Shown here one piece after another: positions 46,228 to 56,924 of a stretch of DNA of 64,000 nt (position 1 is its first letter; each line of letters opens with the position of its first letter). Origin of the DNA: Thelephora terrestris (Eukaryota > Basidiomycota > Agaricomycetes > Thelephorales > Thelephoraceae); NCBI GenBank assembly GCA_015956445.1, contig WIUZ02000011.1:434001-498000 (forward strand). The letters are read 5' to 3'. A program made the position numbers and the translations under genes. The notes beneath the pieces are model-generated. The model had not been told where the DNA came from and did no database searches. It saw only the letters and a program-made list of their open reading frames with translations.

Positions 46228-47269
46228 AGATAAGATAAGATAAGATAAGGCCAAACTAGGCCAGGTCAGAGTTAGCTTTAGGTTTAGGTTTAGGTTTAGG
46301 TTTAGGTTTGGCGCTAGGTTAGGTTTAGGGCAGGTTAGGTTTGGAGTTAGGTTAGGTTTGGGGTTAGGTTAGGTTGGTTTAGGTTAGGTTTAGGTTAGGT
46401 TTAGGGTTAGGGTTAGATTAGGTTAGGCTAAGTTAGGTTAGGTTAGGTTAGGGTTAGGGTTAGGCTAGGTTAGGTTAGGTTAGGTTAGGTCCAGGACTAG
46501 GTTTAGGGCTAGTTTATGACCACAAACTGGTCTGTACTTCATGATATAATGAATATTATAGATATATTTGTATTTTCCAATTTTTATGAATTTTTTGGGC
46601 AAAAAATACATTAATATTGGAATTATGGGCTATTCAGTGGACCAAAAAAATTGAAATGAGTTTTATAAAATATTTAGCTATATTCTGGAATTTTTGGCAA
46701 TTTTTTCGGATTTTTCCTGATTTTTCCAGCCAGAAAAACAATTTTTTGGATATTTCTGGAATTGATTTACCATTTTGGGCACTTTCTAGACCTGTGAGAA
46801 TTTTTTCGGTATTTTTTAGGATTTTTCTGGCATTTTTCCGAATTTTCTAGCATATAATTTCCTTTTTTGGTAATTTTGCCAAAAGCATTTTTGAGCTGCT
46901 TATGTAAGCCATCAAAATTTCCTTTTTTAGTAATCCATCAAATATTTCCTAAAAAGGAATTCCCTTCTTGGGAAAGGCCCCTCCAAAAGCATTTTTGAGA
47001 CGCTTATGTAAGCCATCAAAACTTTCCTTTTTTGGTCGGTCACATGACCTGATTACATAAGCAATACCCACTTTTTTCAGTCACATGACCCGCTTATGTC
47101 AGCCATCAAGATTTCCCAAAAAGAAAATTCAATGCCAAAATCATTTTTGAGTTGCTTATGTAAGCCATCAAAACTTTCCTTTTTGGGAAATTTTTATTAT
47201 ATAAGCAATCCACTCTCCTGGGCCACCCACACTGTCGGCACCTGCCTAATTGGGAGCACCAGTGCCTGG
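44126..47269. mobile_element. Giant palindromic telomere-repeat element P2
   Basis: 3144 bp from CCAGGCACTGGTGCTCCC to its complement, with a TA duplication (44124-44125, 47270-47271). The empty site (CAGTAAGCTGG) is preserved at the transposon's other end. The arms mirror about 45.7 kb and hold, in order: GCTTATATAA and TTTCCTTTTTTGG units, an AT-rich part, (CCTAA)n at 44895-45110 (inverse 46270-46500), (CTTAT)n at 45137-45195 (inverse 46195-46250), and inner sequence almost identical to P1. It has no coding capacity. Confidence 0.88.
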
Positions 47270-47418
47270 TAAGCTGGGTCCCAGTCCCCCCATATTTTCC
47301 ATTAAAACTTTATGAGTAAAATATCCCCCCTCAGGCCATTCAAAAAACTCATGAGAAAAATCATTCAAATTTATGAGAAATACTCCTGAAACATTAATGT
47401 TTTGAATAAGTACTACTG

Positions 47419-47641
47419 GGACACGAGGGACAATCGCCTGGACAGGCACTCAAAGAAGATTGGGGATGAAAGCAGCAAGGTATGCGGCTTTCATCATTCT
47501 CTTTGTGAATGATAAAGGCTGACATTCCCTAGATCGAGGAACTCGAGGACTTGGTGTCCGTGTTGACCGCGCGGGTCGAGTCCTTGCAGGACAAGACCTG
47601 CAACTGCAAGGAAGGTCCTGTGTTGGTTGGACAAGGCACGG
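47419..47641 (+). pseudogene. Family-1 gene fragment
   Basis: Plus-strand end of the coiled-coil exon (DRLDRHSKK-like) with its intron, and the start of the last exon (IEELEDLVSVLTARVESLQD, KTCNCKEGP). It is cut off by an LTR-like unit. Confidence 0.7.
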
Positions 47642-48671
47642 TGAACAGGGGCTTTGTGGGCTAAGGTCCGATGGGGAGAAGATGGGGTGCCCTGTCAACG
47701 TCGATGAAGGTGGTCCTTGGTCGTACGATGCCTCCTAGCTCCGTAGGGACACGTAGGGAACTGTAGGGAAATGAAGGGAAACATCGGGAACGTCGGGACG
47801 TGTAGGGAGACGTAAATATCAAGAGGGAACTAAAGATAACTAAAGATAACAGAAGGGAATCAATGAAACAGACAAGGGAATGACAAGTGAAAACTTCGGG
47901 ACGACGACGAGAACTTCGGGAGGTCAGGATCTTCGGGATGACAACAGGACGCTAGAGACGACGACGAGAATGCAGGGACGCAGGTATGACGACGAGAACG
48001 ATAGGGAAGACGCAGGAGACTATAGGGAGATGACGACGACGAGAGGAGAACGATAGGGAGAGGAAAACATGGGAATCAGTCCCCTGGATTGGTCTCTCCT
48101 GAGTCTATCGAATACAGAGGCTTATATACTAATCTAGGAGGCTCTGAGAACGTAGGAAGCAAGAGGGAATGAACCAAATGATGTCAAAAGACCTAATGAC
48201 GAGACTATGACATAGGGAGGGCGAAGGATCGAAGGGAACGACCAAGGAAAGAGATGTGGTTGAGAAATGAACCAAAAGGGAATGATCGAGCATAGGGATC
48301 GAGAGATCAAGGGGAATGGTGTAGGGAGATATCGCGAAGGTATAGGGAAGTCGGAAGAAGATATAGGGAGGGGTCGTGAATGGTGTAGTGTTGGGAGGGA
48401 TATAGGGAGGTCGGGGGGGGGTAGTGAGAGATAGGGAGAATACTAAAACATCGGGAAGGTCGCGAAGCATTGAGACGAGTAGGTTAGTATAGGGAAGGGA
48501 GTAGTGAGGTAAAGGGGGATATACAGGTATGTAGGGAAGTATAGGGATGCATAGGGGGGGGTAGGGAGGTATAGAGAGTATAGAAATGTCGCGAAATGTC
48601 GCGAAGCATCCCGAGGGAAAGGGACGTAGGGAATGTCGCCGACGAGTACTCCAGAGAATGGAGGCATGTCA
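47642..48671. mobile_element. LTR-like unit, about 1.03 kb
   Basis: TG...CA bounded (TGAACAGGGGC...GGCATGTCA), rich in AGGGA/GACGACGAG words. In inverse it has the promoter layout of the 19254 and 32841 LTRs. The flanks (ACGG and TCGG) match imperfectly and belong to different parts of family 1, so the locus is probably recombinant. Confidence 0.5.
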
Positions 48672-49644
48672 TCGGAAGGAGTGCCTTAGACTCCTTTTGG
48701 TTAGCCAAGCGAATGTGGAAGTAGCCATTAGCGTAAAACACCAGTGAATCTGTAATCCCTCAAGTCCCATGAGTCTAGGCCCAACCTCCTCATGTTCGGA
48801 CGCACATTGAGGTTGCCACTAGTCCGTGATGCTGTTACCGCCTACAGACAACAAGGGATGATGAATGGTCTCTATCTTTGGCCTCTCCAAAGGAAGCATC
48901 CAAGAAGATTCTCACCTGACCCTTGGGTGTGATCCCCAGGTATGAACTTTCATGACCCCATGCCCCTTTTTCTTTTAGGACTAGTGTTATCTTTACCCCT
49001 ATGTTTCATGTGGACATTCGTTATCTTTTATGCAATCCTTCACACGCTAGTAAGGCCCTTTGTCCTTTATTCTCCCACGCGTCATATTTGTTTGCTTCCC
49101 TTACTTAGCGTTCCCACACTCCTTATCTCCCTTTGTTCGGACTTGATAAGGGTATATTAGGGTATTGACGTCATGGCCACTCCTTTAGTATAAGTAGCAA
49201 CTGTGGCTGTATCGTAGTACCTTAGTTTTGTTACCTCAGGAAATCCTCTGCCCTTCTCAGCCCAGTTGCAGTTAAGGACAAGTCAGAGTTTCTTGTTTGA
49301 ACACAAGGCATCCCCCATCTGCTCTCCCTCCCACTCTGCGCATCAACTGCGCCTTGTAACTATAGAACCCCAGCATTCATCATATAGAATACCTCAAGCG
49401 TCCAGTCGATCACCTGGTGGAGTCATCAATCCTGTTGTAGGGATAAACCCTTGCTTGTTAAACCAAACGAAGTACGGTTTAGGTTGGGTTTACCTTTAGG
49501 ATTTCGACCTGACTTGTAGTGACCTCGGACAACCTACCGGAAGAATAGAGAAGTGATCTTTTTCTCACAGCTAGTTGGACTAGTGAGTACTCCGCGGAGT
49601 CGGCTCAGTGCACTGGTAGTTGTTGGGGTAGAGTGGCCCTGACA
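48672..49644 (-). mobile_element. Family-1 element, 5'-terminal fragment
   Basis: Matches 29890-30857 of copy 3, including the GGACTAGTG block, TGACGTCA (about 49166) and the terminal GTGGCCCTGACA. The gene part is absent. Confidence 0.8.
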
Positions 49645-49682
49645 ATCAATGTGGTTCTTGTATTTTTCTAAATATTACCTTG

Positions 49683-49745
49683 GGCTAGCCAGGTGGTTTA
49701 GCAGTTAAGCATGAAATAATTCACAGGTTCAGATTCTTCAAGATC
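49683..49745 (+). repeat. tRNA-like (SINE head?) sequence
   Basis: TAGCCAGGTGG (about 49686) and GGTTCAGATTC (49726-49736) match the pol III A- and B-box patterns at normal spacing, but no clover-leaf acceptor stem closes. It is a tRNA-derived SINE head or decayed tRNA. Confidence 0.35.
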
Positions 49746-49954
49746 AATGAGATTTTGTGGGTCTAAAATAACTCACTATTTTACAGGGTTTCTTTATGAT
49801 ACCCTACTGAAATACATCTTCTATATACATTTCATTTTGGAGAATCAATACTTTGAACATAATGGAGAAACTGCAGTTAAGGATATGAAAAATCAATCAC
49901 AGGACCCAGTTTTCATGACACTATCACCATATCTGAATGAGTAGTAGATTCAAA

Positions 49955-52900
49955 CTAGAATTTGACAATGACAAGTTGTGAGGTGGTTCTGAGCCTCAGG
50001 GTTGACACATTGTAGAGCCAATCCGCCTCATTCTTAGATGACCTCCAATCAGGGTATAACCATAACTGGTGTTTTCCTTCTTCATCCTTTACCCATCCAT
50101 CCTGTAAGGTAGCTTGTGAAATTGGCTGGTCACCTTCTAGAAGCCCAGAGTGTTTATACATGGAATCATGGTGATAAGTGTTGGATTCATTTTTTTTGTG
50201 TGGACTATGAAGATGATACTCTTTCCCCCATGGTCTTTCATCTACTCCAAGGATCTCCCCTGTTTTAGTATGGTAAACACAAAGGAGGGTTTTATTGTGC
50301 CATACAGCTGCAATTGCATCTTTGACTGTAAATGTTGTAACATCATCATCCCTGGAATCCCCTTGTTCAAATATTCTTGGAAAGAAGCTGATGTGAGACA
50401 ACAGTGATTTTTTCCAAAGCATATTCTTCTGGCTTGCCCTTCTGTTATCAACACTGCCATCTACTGTCCCTGCTTCTGTAAGCAGCCATGCAACAACTGT
50501 TTCTGGGGCCCTTACTAGGAGAACATTCCCAGTCAGAGCCATTGCCAGTATGTTTAGGCCTGTATCAATGAACTGAGAAGCTGAGGGAACCTGAGAACAT
50601 AGGTTTGTGATGGTGACAGTGCTCTCATGTTGGTGTGCAGTTGCTATGTAGGTACCAGAGGGAGGAAAGGCATCCAATTGTGTTGTGTGGGTTGTAGAGA
50701 CCAACTCTGAAGAATTTGCAGCAGGAGAATAATCCAAATGGAAGACATGGAGGATACTGCCAGAATTTCCAAAAATGGATGATGATGTTGGAGAGAATTG
50801 AAGTAACAGTCCACCCTGCATAAACTTCCCCCACTGAGCGTACTGGCCAGATGTGTACTTCCAGATGATGAAGCTATCCTTAAAAGAGGCTGCAAAGAGT
50901 GTTCCATCAGGAGAAAAGCAACAGCAAACATAGTGGGCTATCACGGCTTGCAATAACACTTTTGAACTGCAAATGTCCAATATGAAAAGTGTGCCCTCAC
51001 CACTACTCTTTCCAACAGCAAAGGTAGAGATCCGATTGGTGGCAGGAGAAAAAACTCCAAGTTCATGGACAGACTTGAAAGTGAGTGGTTCAATCTTGAC
51101 AAGGGCAGAGCCAACTTCGAATATGTTGACTATTCTGCTTCTGCCCAACCTCTCCCAGGCTATCACCAGTATCCTGAAGGATTCGTTATAGGCCCAAATA
51201 TCCACATGGAGTGCATGTTGAAATGAACTGGACAATTGTATGGCACTTGAAGCAATCTGATACATGTGCACAGCCAGTGTTCCTGCTACCCGCAATACTA
51301 TGGCAACTTTCTCCCCATTCAACGACCATGCAAGTTGTACACAATCACCAGGGGCTCCAAATTCAATTTTCTTAACTGCTCCACCTGTTTGAACATCCCA
51401 GATGATGATAGCAGTGTTAGAACAGCTTGCTAGGAAGCATCCATCAGGTGAATAAGCAAGTCCTCTTTTGAATCTGGTGGAACCCTCAGGTAACTGGAGA
51501 GTTGAAAGGAGTTTGAGGGAAAGTGCATCTCTGATCTCTGCAGCTTCTTCAAACACTACAGCAACAACCTGACCACATGGTGACCAAGCAGATGATAGCT
51601 GATGGGAATGTTTGGTAGAAACAGAAGCTATGCTGGGTTGCCAGGAATTTGGGATTCCTTCTATCACCCTTGGTGAAGAATGTGGCCTTTGGGAGTAGTA
51701 GAACTTCCGCACAATTGATGACAGAGGAGATAGCTCCAGGGCAGAGTGGTAAATATGGGTTGCAGAAACATCAATGATGTCAAAAAAGGTAGTTGCAAAT
51801 TGGAAATAATCTCTTGCAGTATTGAGAAGCTGGTAATCCTTAGTAACCTAATCCATAATGTATATTAGCATTCCAAGCTCCAGGTAAAAATCTTGGGACA
51901 AACCTTCTGTACCCAATGCATCAGTGTTTCTAATGCAACAACAGCTTCCTTTGCACAACCAAGGACACTGAGCACTTCCAACCAGGCCAAAAACCTCTCC
52001 TGCAGGAAGCTTTGAAGAGCAGGAAAGATGTCCGAGATACCTTCTCTTGCTTCCATGAGATGGCAATACCAGAATTTACAGGCATACTGCAGTGCATAGT
52101 CAATCTCATTTCTCGCCCTTTCCTTCAGTCCCTTAACCTCAGAGTTTAAAGCATAGCTTGGAATTGATAGAGGGTTTTGCTGCAAACTGACATTCATCAG
52201 TTCAAGGCAGCTCAAAGTGATTTTTAGGTGAGCAGTTCTGGGGGTGATGAGGAACCTTTCATTGGGACAACGAAGGGTACTGGTGATGAAGTCAGGAAAT
52301 GACTTGTGAAATGGGAGCACTGGAGAATTGGCATCCTCAGGGAACTTGAGGAGAGACTGTATCAACCGAAGTAGGTCCACAACCTCTTGTTCCCCTAGAT
52401 TGACAAGGGTTGCGATGGCTGAAGGTGGGAGGGGATCCATGGCCAGAACAACAAGACCAACTACAGAGCGCACTGTCTCATCATTTTCACTGCTCATCCC
52501 ATCAAAAGCACCTTCAAAACATGAAAGGTAAAGTGAATCCAGGGTTGTGCTTGACTGAAGTTTAGCTTTTCCCTCATAGGTGGTGTTTCCTGGGGCCCTG
52601 AGAATGACATCAAGTTGTTTGGTGGGAGAGGTGAAGCTATGGTCCAAAAACTTCAGAGTTGCTACAGCATACACAAAGAGGCCAGCTGCCCTCCCAGACA
52701 GCAGGTCAAGGTGGTCATCTGTTGGCCAACCATCCTGCCCAATGTTCCGCCTTTTAGCAACCTTGGATAAACCATGTTTCAGGAAAAGTCGGATGTCTGT
52801 GTTGATGATGGTTGGTTCTACATCATGGAGGACAAAGATGTCTGTAAATGGCCTGAGGAGTCCAAGGCGGAAGCCAGACTGGATTCGAGGTTCTGGTCGA

Positions 52901-54825
52901 CCAGTAATGAAGAATTTGATGGATGGGATCTCTCCAACCAATCTACCCATGACGGAGAGGATAGCAGACTGTGGGTCATCATCCACACACTCATCCAATG
53001 CATCAATAACAATGACGGTTGAGATTGACAATGAACTGAGTGGTTCTGCAATTAACATCCTCATCTGGCTGAACAATGACTCATGGCCAATGTCTGGGTT
53101 TGATTGGAGGAGTGGAATGAGGATAGATCGAAATTCGGAGTATTTGTGGGCAAGCTGGAAGGCAATAGTGGGGAAGATGTAGTGAAGGCTCCGGCGATCA
53201 TTGAAGTCGCGTGAACAAAAGAAGGATGCTCCCAATCTCCCATCAGCAAAAATGTGCTCCGCAATCGTCTGAGCAATCGTTGACTTGCCAGTCCCAGCGA
53301 GTCCATTCAACCAGTAAACAGGGGGCATGTCAAAGTCAACAGACCATAGCTCTATCTCATCCAGGATGGTAGTCCGGGTTCCTTTGAGGCAGCCCCGCCG
53401 ATCACCGTGTCGGAAATCTGCCCCGCTGGCACGATGACAGTCATTCAGCACCAAGAGCTCAGCTGGAGAGCCGTGAGTATGAACCAAATAACAATGGAAG
53501 TATATCTGACCGGCATCCTGCAAATGAATGAGAATCAGAAACCCAACCTTTCTCAGCCATGGAACTTGTGACTCACAATCAATTTGCGGTTCTGCTCAAA
53601 TATCGCATTCTGTTGTGCAAGCTATAACCACCAGTATGAGTGAGCCGCCTTTCATACACAACTGCAACACTATTGCTGACCTGGTATTCAGCTATGGCAT
53701 CTCTGAGGTCATCCGCAAGATCGCACACAGTAGTAATGTCCCCTTCCTTGTTTGTGCTGGGGCATTCAGATAGAAGCTGTAATCTATCCTTGATCCCTTC
53801 GAGGGCTCTGGGTTTCGATCAGCGCGGACGAGCGTTTGCATGGGGTGGGTATACACACTCGAATAAAGTTTTGTGTCGCTTGCTCTCATCGTTCGCCGTT
53901 GTATTCCCTTCCACGTCAAATCGGTTCAAACGTGCCAGGACAGATTCTATCTTGTTTTTGACCGTCGACGTCTGCAAACCAACGTTATTGCGCGTTATTG
54001 ATCACGAACGCACTCCCATACCTGATCCAATTTCAAACGCGCGCCGAAGTATGCCTTAAATTGGCCAACCATCCACTGAGTTTGGAAGCTGGAGCCAGTG
54101 AAAAAAAACTTACGGTCAAATGCGCAATCTGATTGTATATAGACTGTTGTTGTGACACCTGTTCCACAATTCAATATTTTCCGAATTATACAGCGACCAG
54201 CACTGACCTGATAAACGAGGATAGCTTGCCTGAGTTTTTCTACAAGTCTTACGACTTCCCCCGAATCTTGAGACTTATCAAGGACACGAGCAACCTTTCC
54301 CTTTCCCGATAACGCTAGCGAGCGCTTTTCGATGTCTTCCAACGAGCTAAATAAGGAAATTTTAGGTTGTGCAAGAGATCCTGGACGCAATACCAACCTA
54401 GCGAGGTCTGATCGCCTCCTGATCTCCTCGTCATCATCTTCCGGGTTCACTTTCGCCAAAGTCACCGTCAACTTCCCCAACCACGGGATCAAGTCATTGA
54501 GCTTGTCTCTAACATCGGCGCATTCCTGGTTGGAAATCGTCAGTGGAATCGGGGGACGTTTGGTGGAGACCCACCTCATAGTGTTTGATCAATGCGTTTA
54601 TCCCCCCCAGGCACGACTTCAGCGGGGGAAACGCGTCGGAAGATTCCTTCGCAATGTCCAGTAACGCCTTGACAACGTCAATGAATCGCCGTTTCTTAGC
54701 TGCGAGTCGTCAGCGAGTTCGAAAAAAGAAGAAAAAAGCCATGACGACTGTGAGATCTTACAAGAACTCGGCACAATTGGCGTCCCACCACTAGATGGGG
54801 GTCGTTTCCGCAGGATCGTGGACAT
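49955..54825 (-). CDS. NACHT-WD40 NLR-like protein, complete
   Basis: There are eleven exons, all in phase, 1439 residues: 54762-54825, 54575-54699, 54398-54525, 54208-54346, 54114-54143, 54022-54075, 53859-53971, 53681-53807, 53577-53609, 51904-53517 and 49955-51847. The start MSTILRKRPPSSGG is the first ATG in phase. Residues about 25-65 (VKALLDIAKESSDAFPPLKS) and 65-270 form the helical N-terminal region usual in Agaricomycete NLRs (LEDIEKRS, AIAEYQ). The NACHT domain has P-loop GLAGTGKST (about 343-351) and Walker B VIVIDALDEC (about 439-448). From about 809 a degenerate WD40 propeller follows (YSPDGCFLASCSNTAIIIWD; FSPDGTLFAASFKDSFIIWK). The family are signal-sensing STAND ATPases of fungal non-self or stress response; the ligand is unknown. 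The 38-nt intron between exons 5 and 6 is unusually short, so that junction is the least certain. No break seen. Confidence 0.85.
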
Positions 54826-56924
54826 AGCGTTGATGTCGTTGACAGAATCGGATAGCAAGAAGGAAAAGGAGGTCTGTCGTCCTGATCAGACCGCGATGCC
54901 ATCAGGCCGTCGGACTGCGGCCGGTTCGGCTCTGATGAATGTGTTGTTGTTGTTTTGATGAGGACCCACATTCGAGTGCCCAGTCTGGCGGTTTACGACT
55001 TGCACCTTCCGCTGCAATTGGAAAACTCAGCAGCCCATCCAGAAGCTAGGCGAATAGTTATCTTCATCAACATCTCATGAGAGGATTGGCTGGTCTGGGG
55101 CTGAGACCCTAGAGGACAGAAACCCAACAACTTTCGGGCACATCCAGTTGAATGTAATCAAGGACTACATATTTCAACTTGCACGACCGCCGAGCAACTG
55201 CCATCTCACACTCCTGTTTCCACCCTCCTTCCTTTGGTGTGCAAACGCTGGTGTTTCGTTATGCCGTCCCACCTCGCTACGGTCGGATGTCATCGTCTCT
55301 CAGCAAGCAGACCTCGTGCAACACACCCTGGCGGTGCTTTAAAATGGGCAGTCAGCTGTACGATCCGCTCCTACCCTACCTCCATGGGCATCCAAATCAC
55401 ATTCCCCGGGAGTCCAGTGGCACCAGCTCATTGCTCACTTTATCGACAAAAACAACAAATAGCGTACCCACAAACTCGTGCCGTGACTCCGCTTCAGCAC
55501 ACTCCATTCCGATTGTACTCTACATGTGTATGACACGCTTCCGCATCGATGCGCGTGGTACTGAGTGATATGAAACCGTACGACAACAACACCCCAGACT
55601 CACATCTTCATCTTCTTGGGCACGGGCCCACGCTAAGCCACACAAAAATGATCGATCGAATTTTAATTCCAACGCCACATTATCAAATCGTGGTACGCCA
55701 TTGGCCCAACCAGAAACGGGACAATGGCCTACGAGGGTTTATTCCAGCGCGGAAAGACATACCTCGATGGGGCGAAGTGTCAGTGAGCTCTGATCAAACA
55801 AAGTGCGTAACCGGTTCTTGATCAATGGATTCGATGATGCCAGTTGAACAAAAGGGCCTGTCAACTTTCCACGTGACAACAGCTTTAAATGCAGGGAACC
55901 TTGGCGGTGATGTGTATCACGAACCATTACTTGACAACAGGCCTGAAGGGTCAAAGAGATGAGTACGTGTTACAGAGAAAGATCGAGATCCCCGAATGGT
56001 GAGTACGAGCCGGAGTGCACGGGAGTGACCTAATTATTTCAGTAATTCGGTACGCTATGTGTCCCGTTGTTCGGAAAGCGCGTCCAAACTGATCCTTATT
56101 AGCCCTTAGGAGTAGTTCACCTCCGCCATTCAGCCACCTCTGGTGTACCTTGCTAATCGACTCGTTTTGTCTGCGTTTGGAACGGGTGGATTCAATGTCG
56201 TCGTGCATCCGGTGGAGATATGTGATTTTTAGCTAACGTGGCGACGGGCCTCAGGAGCTAAGTCAAAATGGGCAGAATTCAAGGGATGAATCTGGCCTGC
56301 GCATGTACTGGTCATGCTTCTGTGCAGTCCCACGTGTCCACAGCTGTGTAGGCCGTGAGTTACACCCATAATATCGGACTCTGATCACAGGGCCCGTGGT
56401 GCTCCTTGACCTTGAGCCTCACCAAATGAGTAAGATGCGCCGCGGAGATTGTCTGGCCGAAGAAACCCGTGAAGGGCGCAAAGTGCCTTTATTTGCATCA
56501 TGCGTTAGCGCTTCTTCGGCAGATCTGGGCGGCTTTATCCAGGCGGGTGCGATGCACCGATTTGACTCTCCAAGTTCTGTTATCCCCCCTCGAGCCGTGG
56601 GAGGTCATGGTACCACGAGCGCTAAGATCCGCTGTAAATCCCTTGCCTTCAAAGGGCAAAGGTTCTTTGCGCGCGCCAAGCCGGTCAGCGCTGTGCTCGT
56701 CTTGATGGTCGAATGCTCAGATCGCGTCCTCAGATCCGCATTTTGTGATTTTACGGTCAGAAGGTGGTTCGATTGCATGCGCGAAATGCTTGTAAATGTT
56801 TCACGGGGTGGGACCAACCTCAACACGCCTATCTTCAACATCGGGCTGGGGAAGCTTGCGACCGCAGGTCGTGATCCTCTGGCATTACGGGGGGATAGTG
56901 GAAAGTACTTTACGTGACGAGGAA
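54826..56924. other. Intergenic, one gene remnant
   Basis: About 2.1 kb upstream of the NLR and downstream of the DUF6535 gene. Apart from the F-box-like remnant at 55190-55420, only unconvincing frames are present; one of 173 codons at 56396-56917 has no family features. Confidence 0.5.
55190..55420 (+). pseudogene. F-box-like gene remnant
   Basis: Nucleotide similarity to 63020-63230 (opposite strand). A short frame reads LPLVCKRWCFVMPSHL, like the end of an F-box helix (VCKRW), then drops out of frame before the shared ACGATCCGCTCCTACCCTAC. Decayed. Confidence 0.4.

Larger units (their letters stand above)
34361..47418 (+). mobile_element. DD34E (Tc1/mariner-like) DNA transposon with nested insertions
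   Basis: Terminal inverted repeats of about 150 bp run from CAGTAGTACTTATT to GGACTGGGACCCAGC (34361-34512) and are mirrored at 47270-47418. Inside are the transposase (34718-35867, +), a second gene on - (35916-43714), a copia element (36154-42062) and palindromic element P2 (44126-47269). Without the two insertions it is about 4.0 kb. The immediate flanks do not match each other: both are family-1 gene sequence, but from different exons and orientations. The outer boundaries therefore reflect recombination rather than a clean insertion. Confidence 0.8.

Noticed and set aside
56396-56917. 173-codon plus-strand gene
   Set aside because: No domain, no TATA or intron structure, and unusual composition; it overlaps the 3' flank of the DUF6535 gene.
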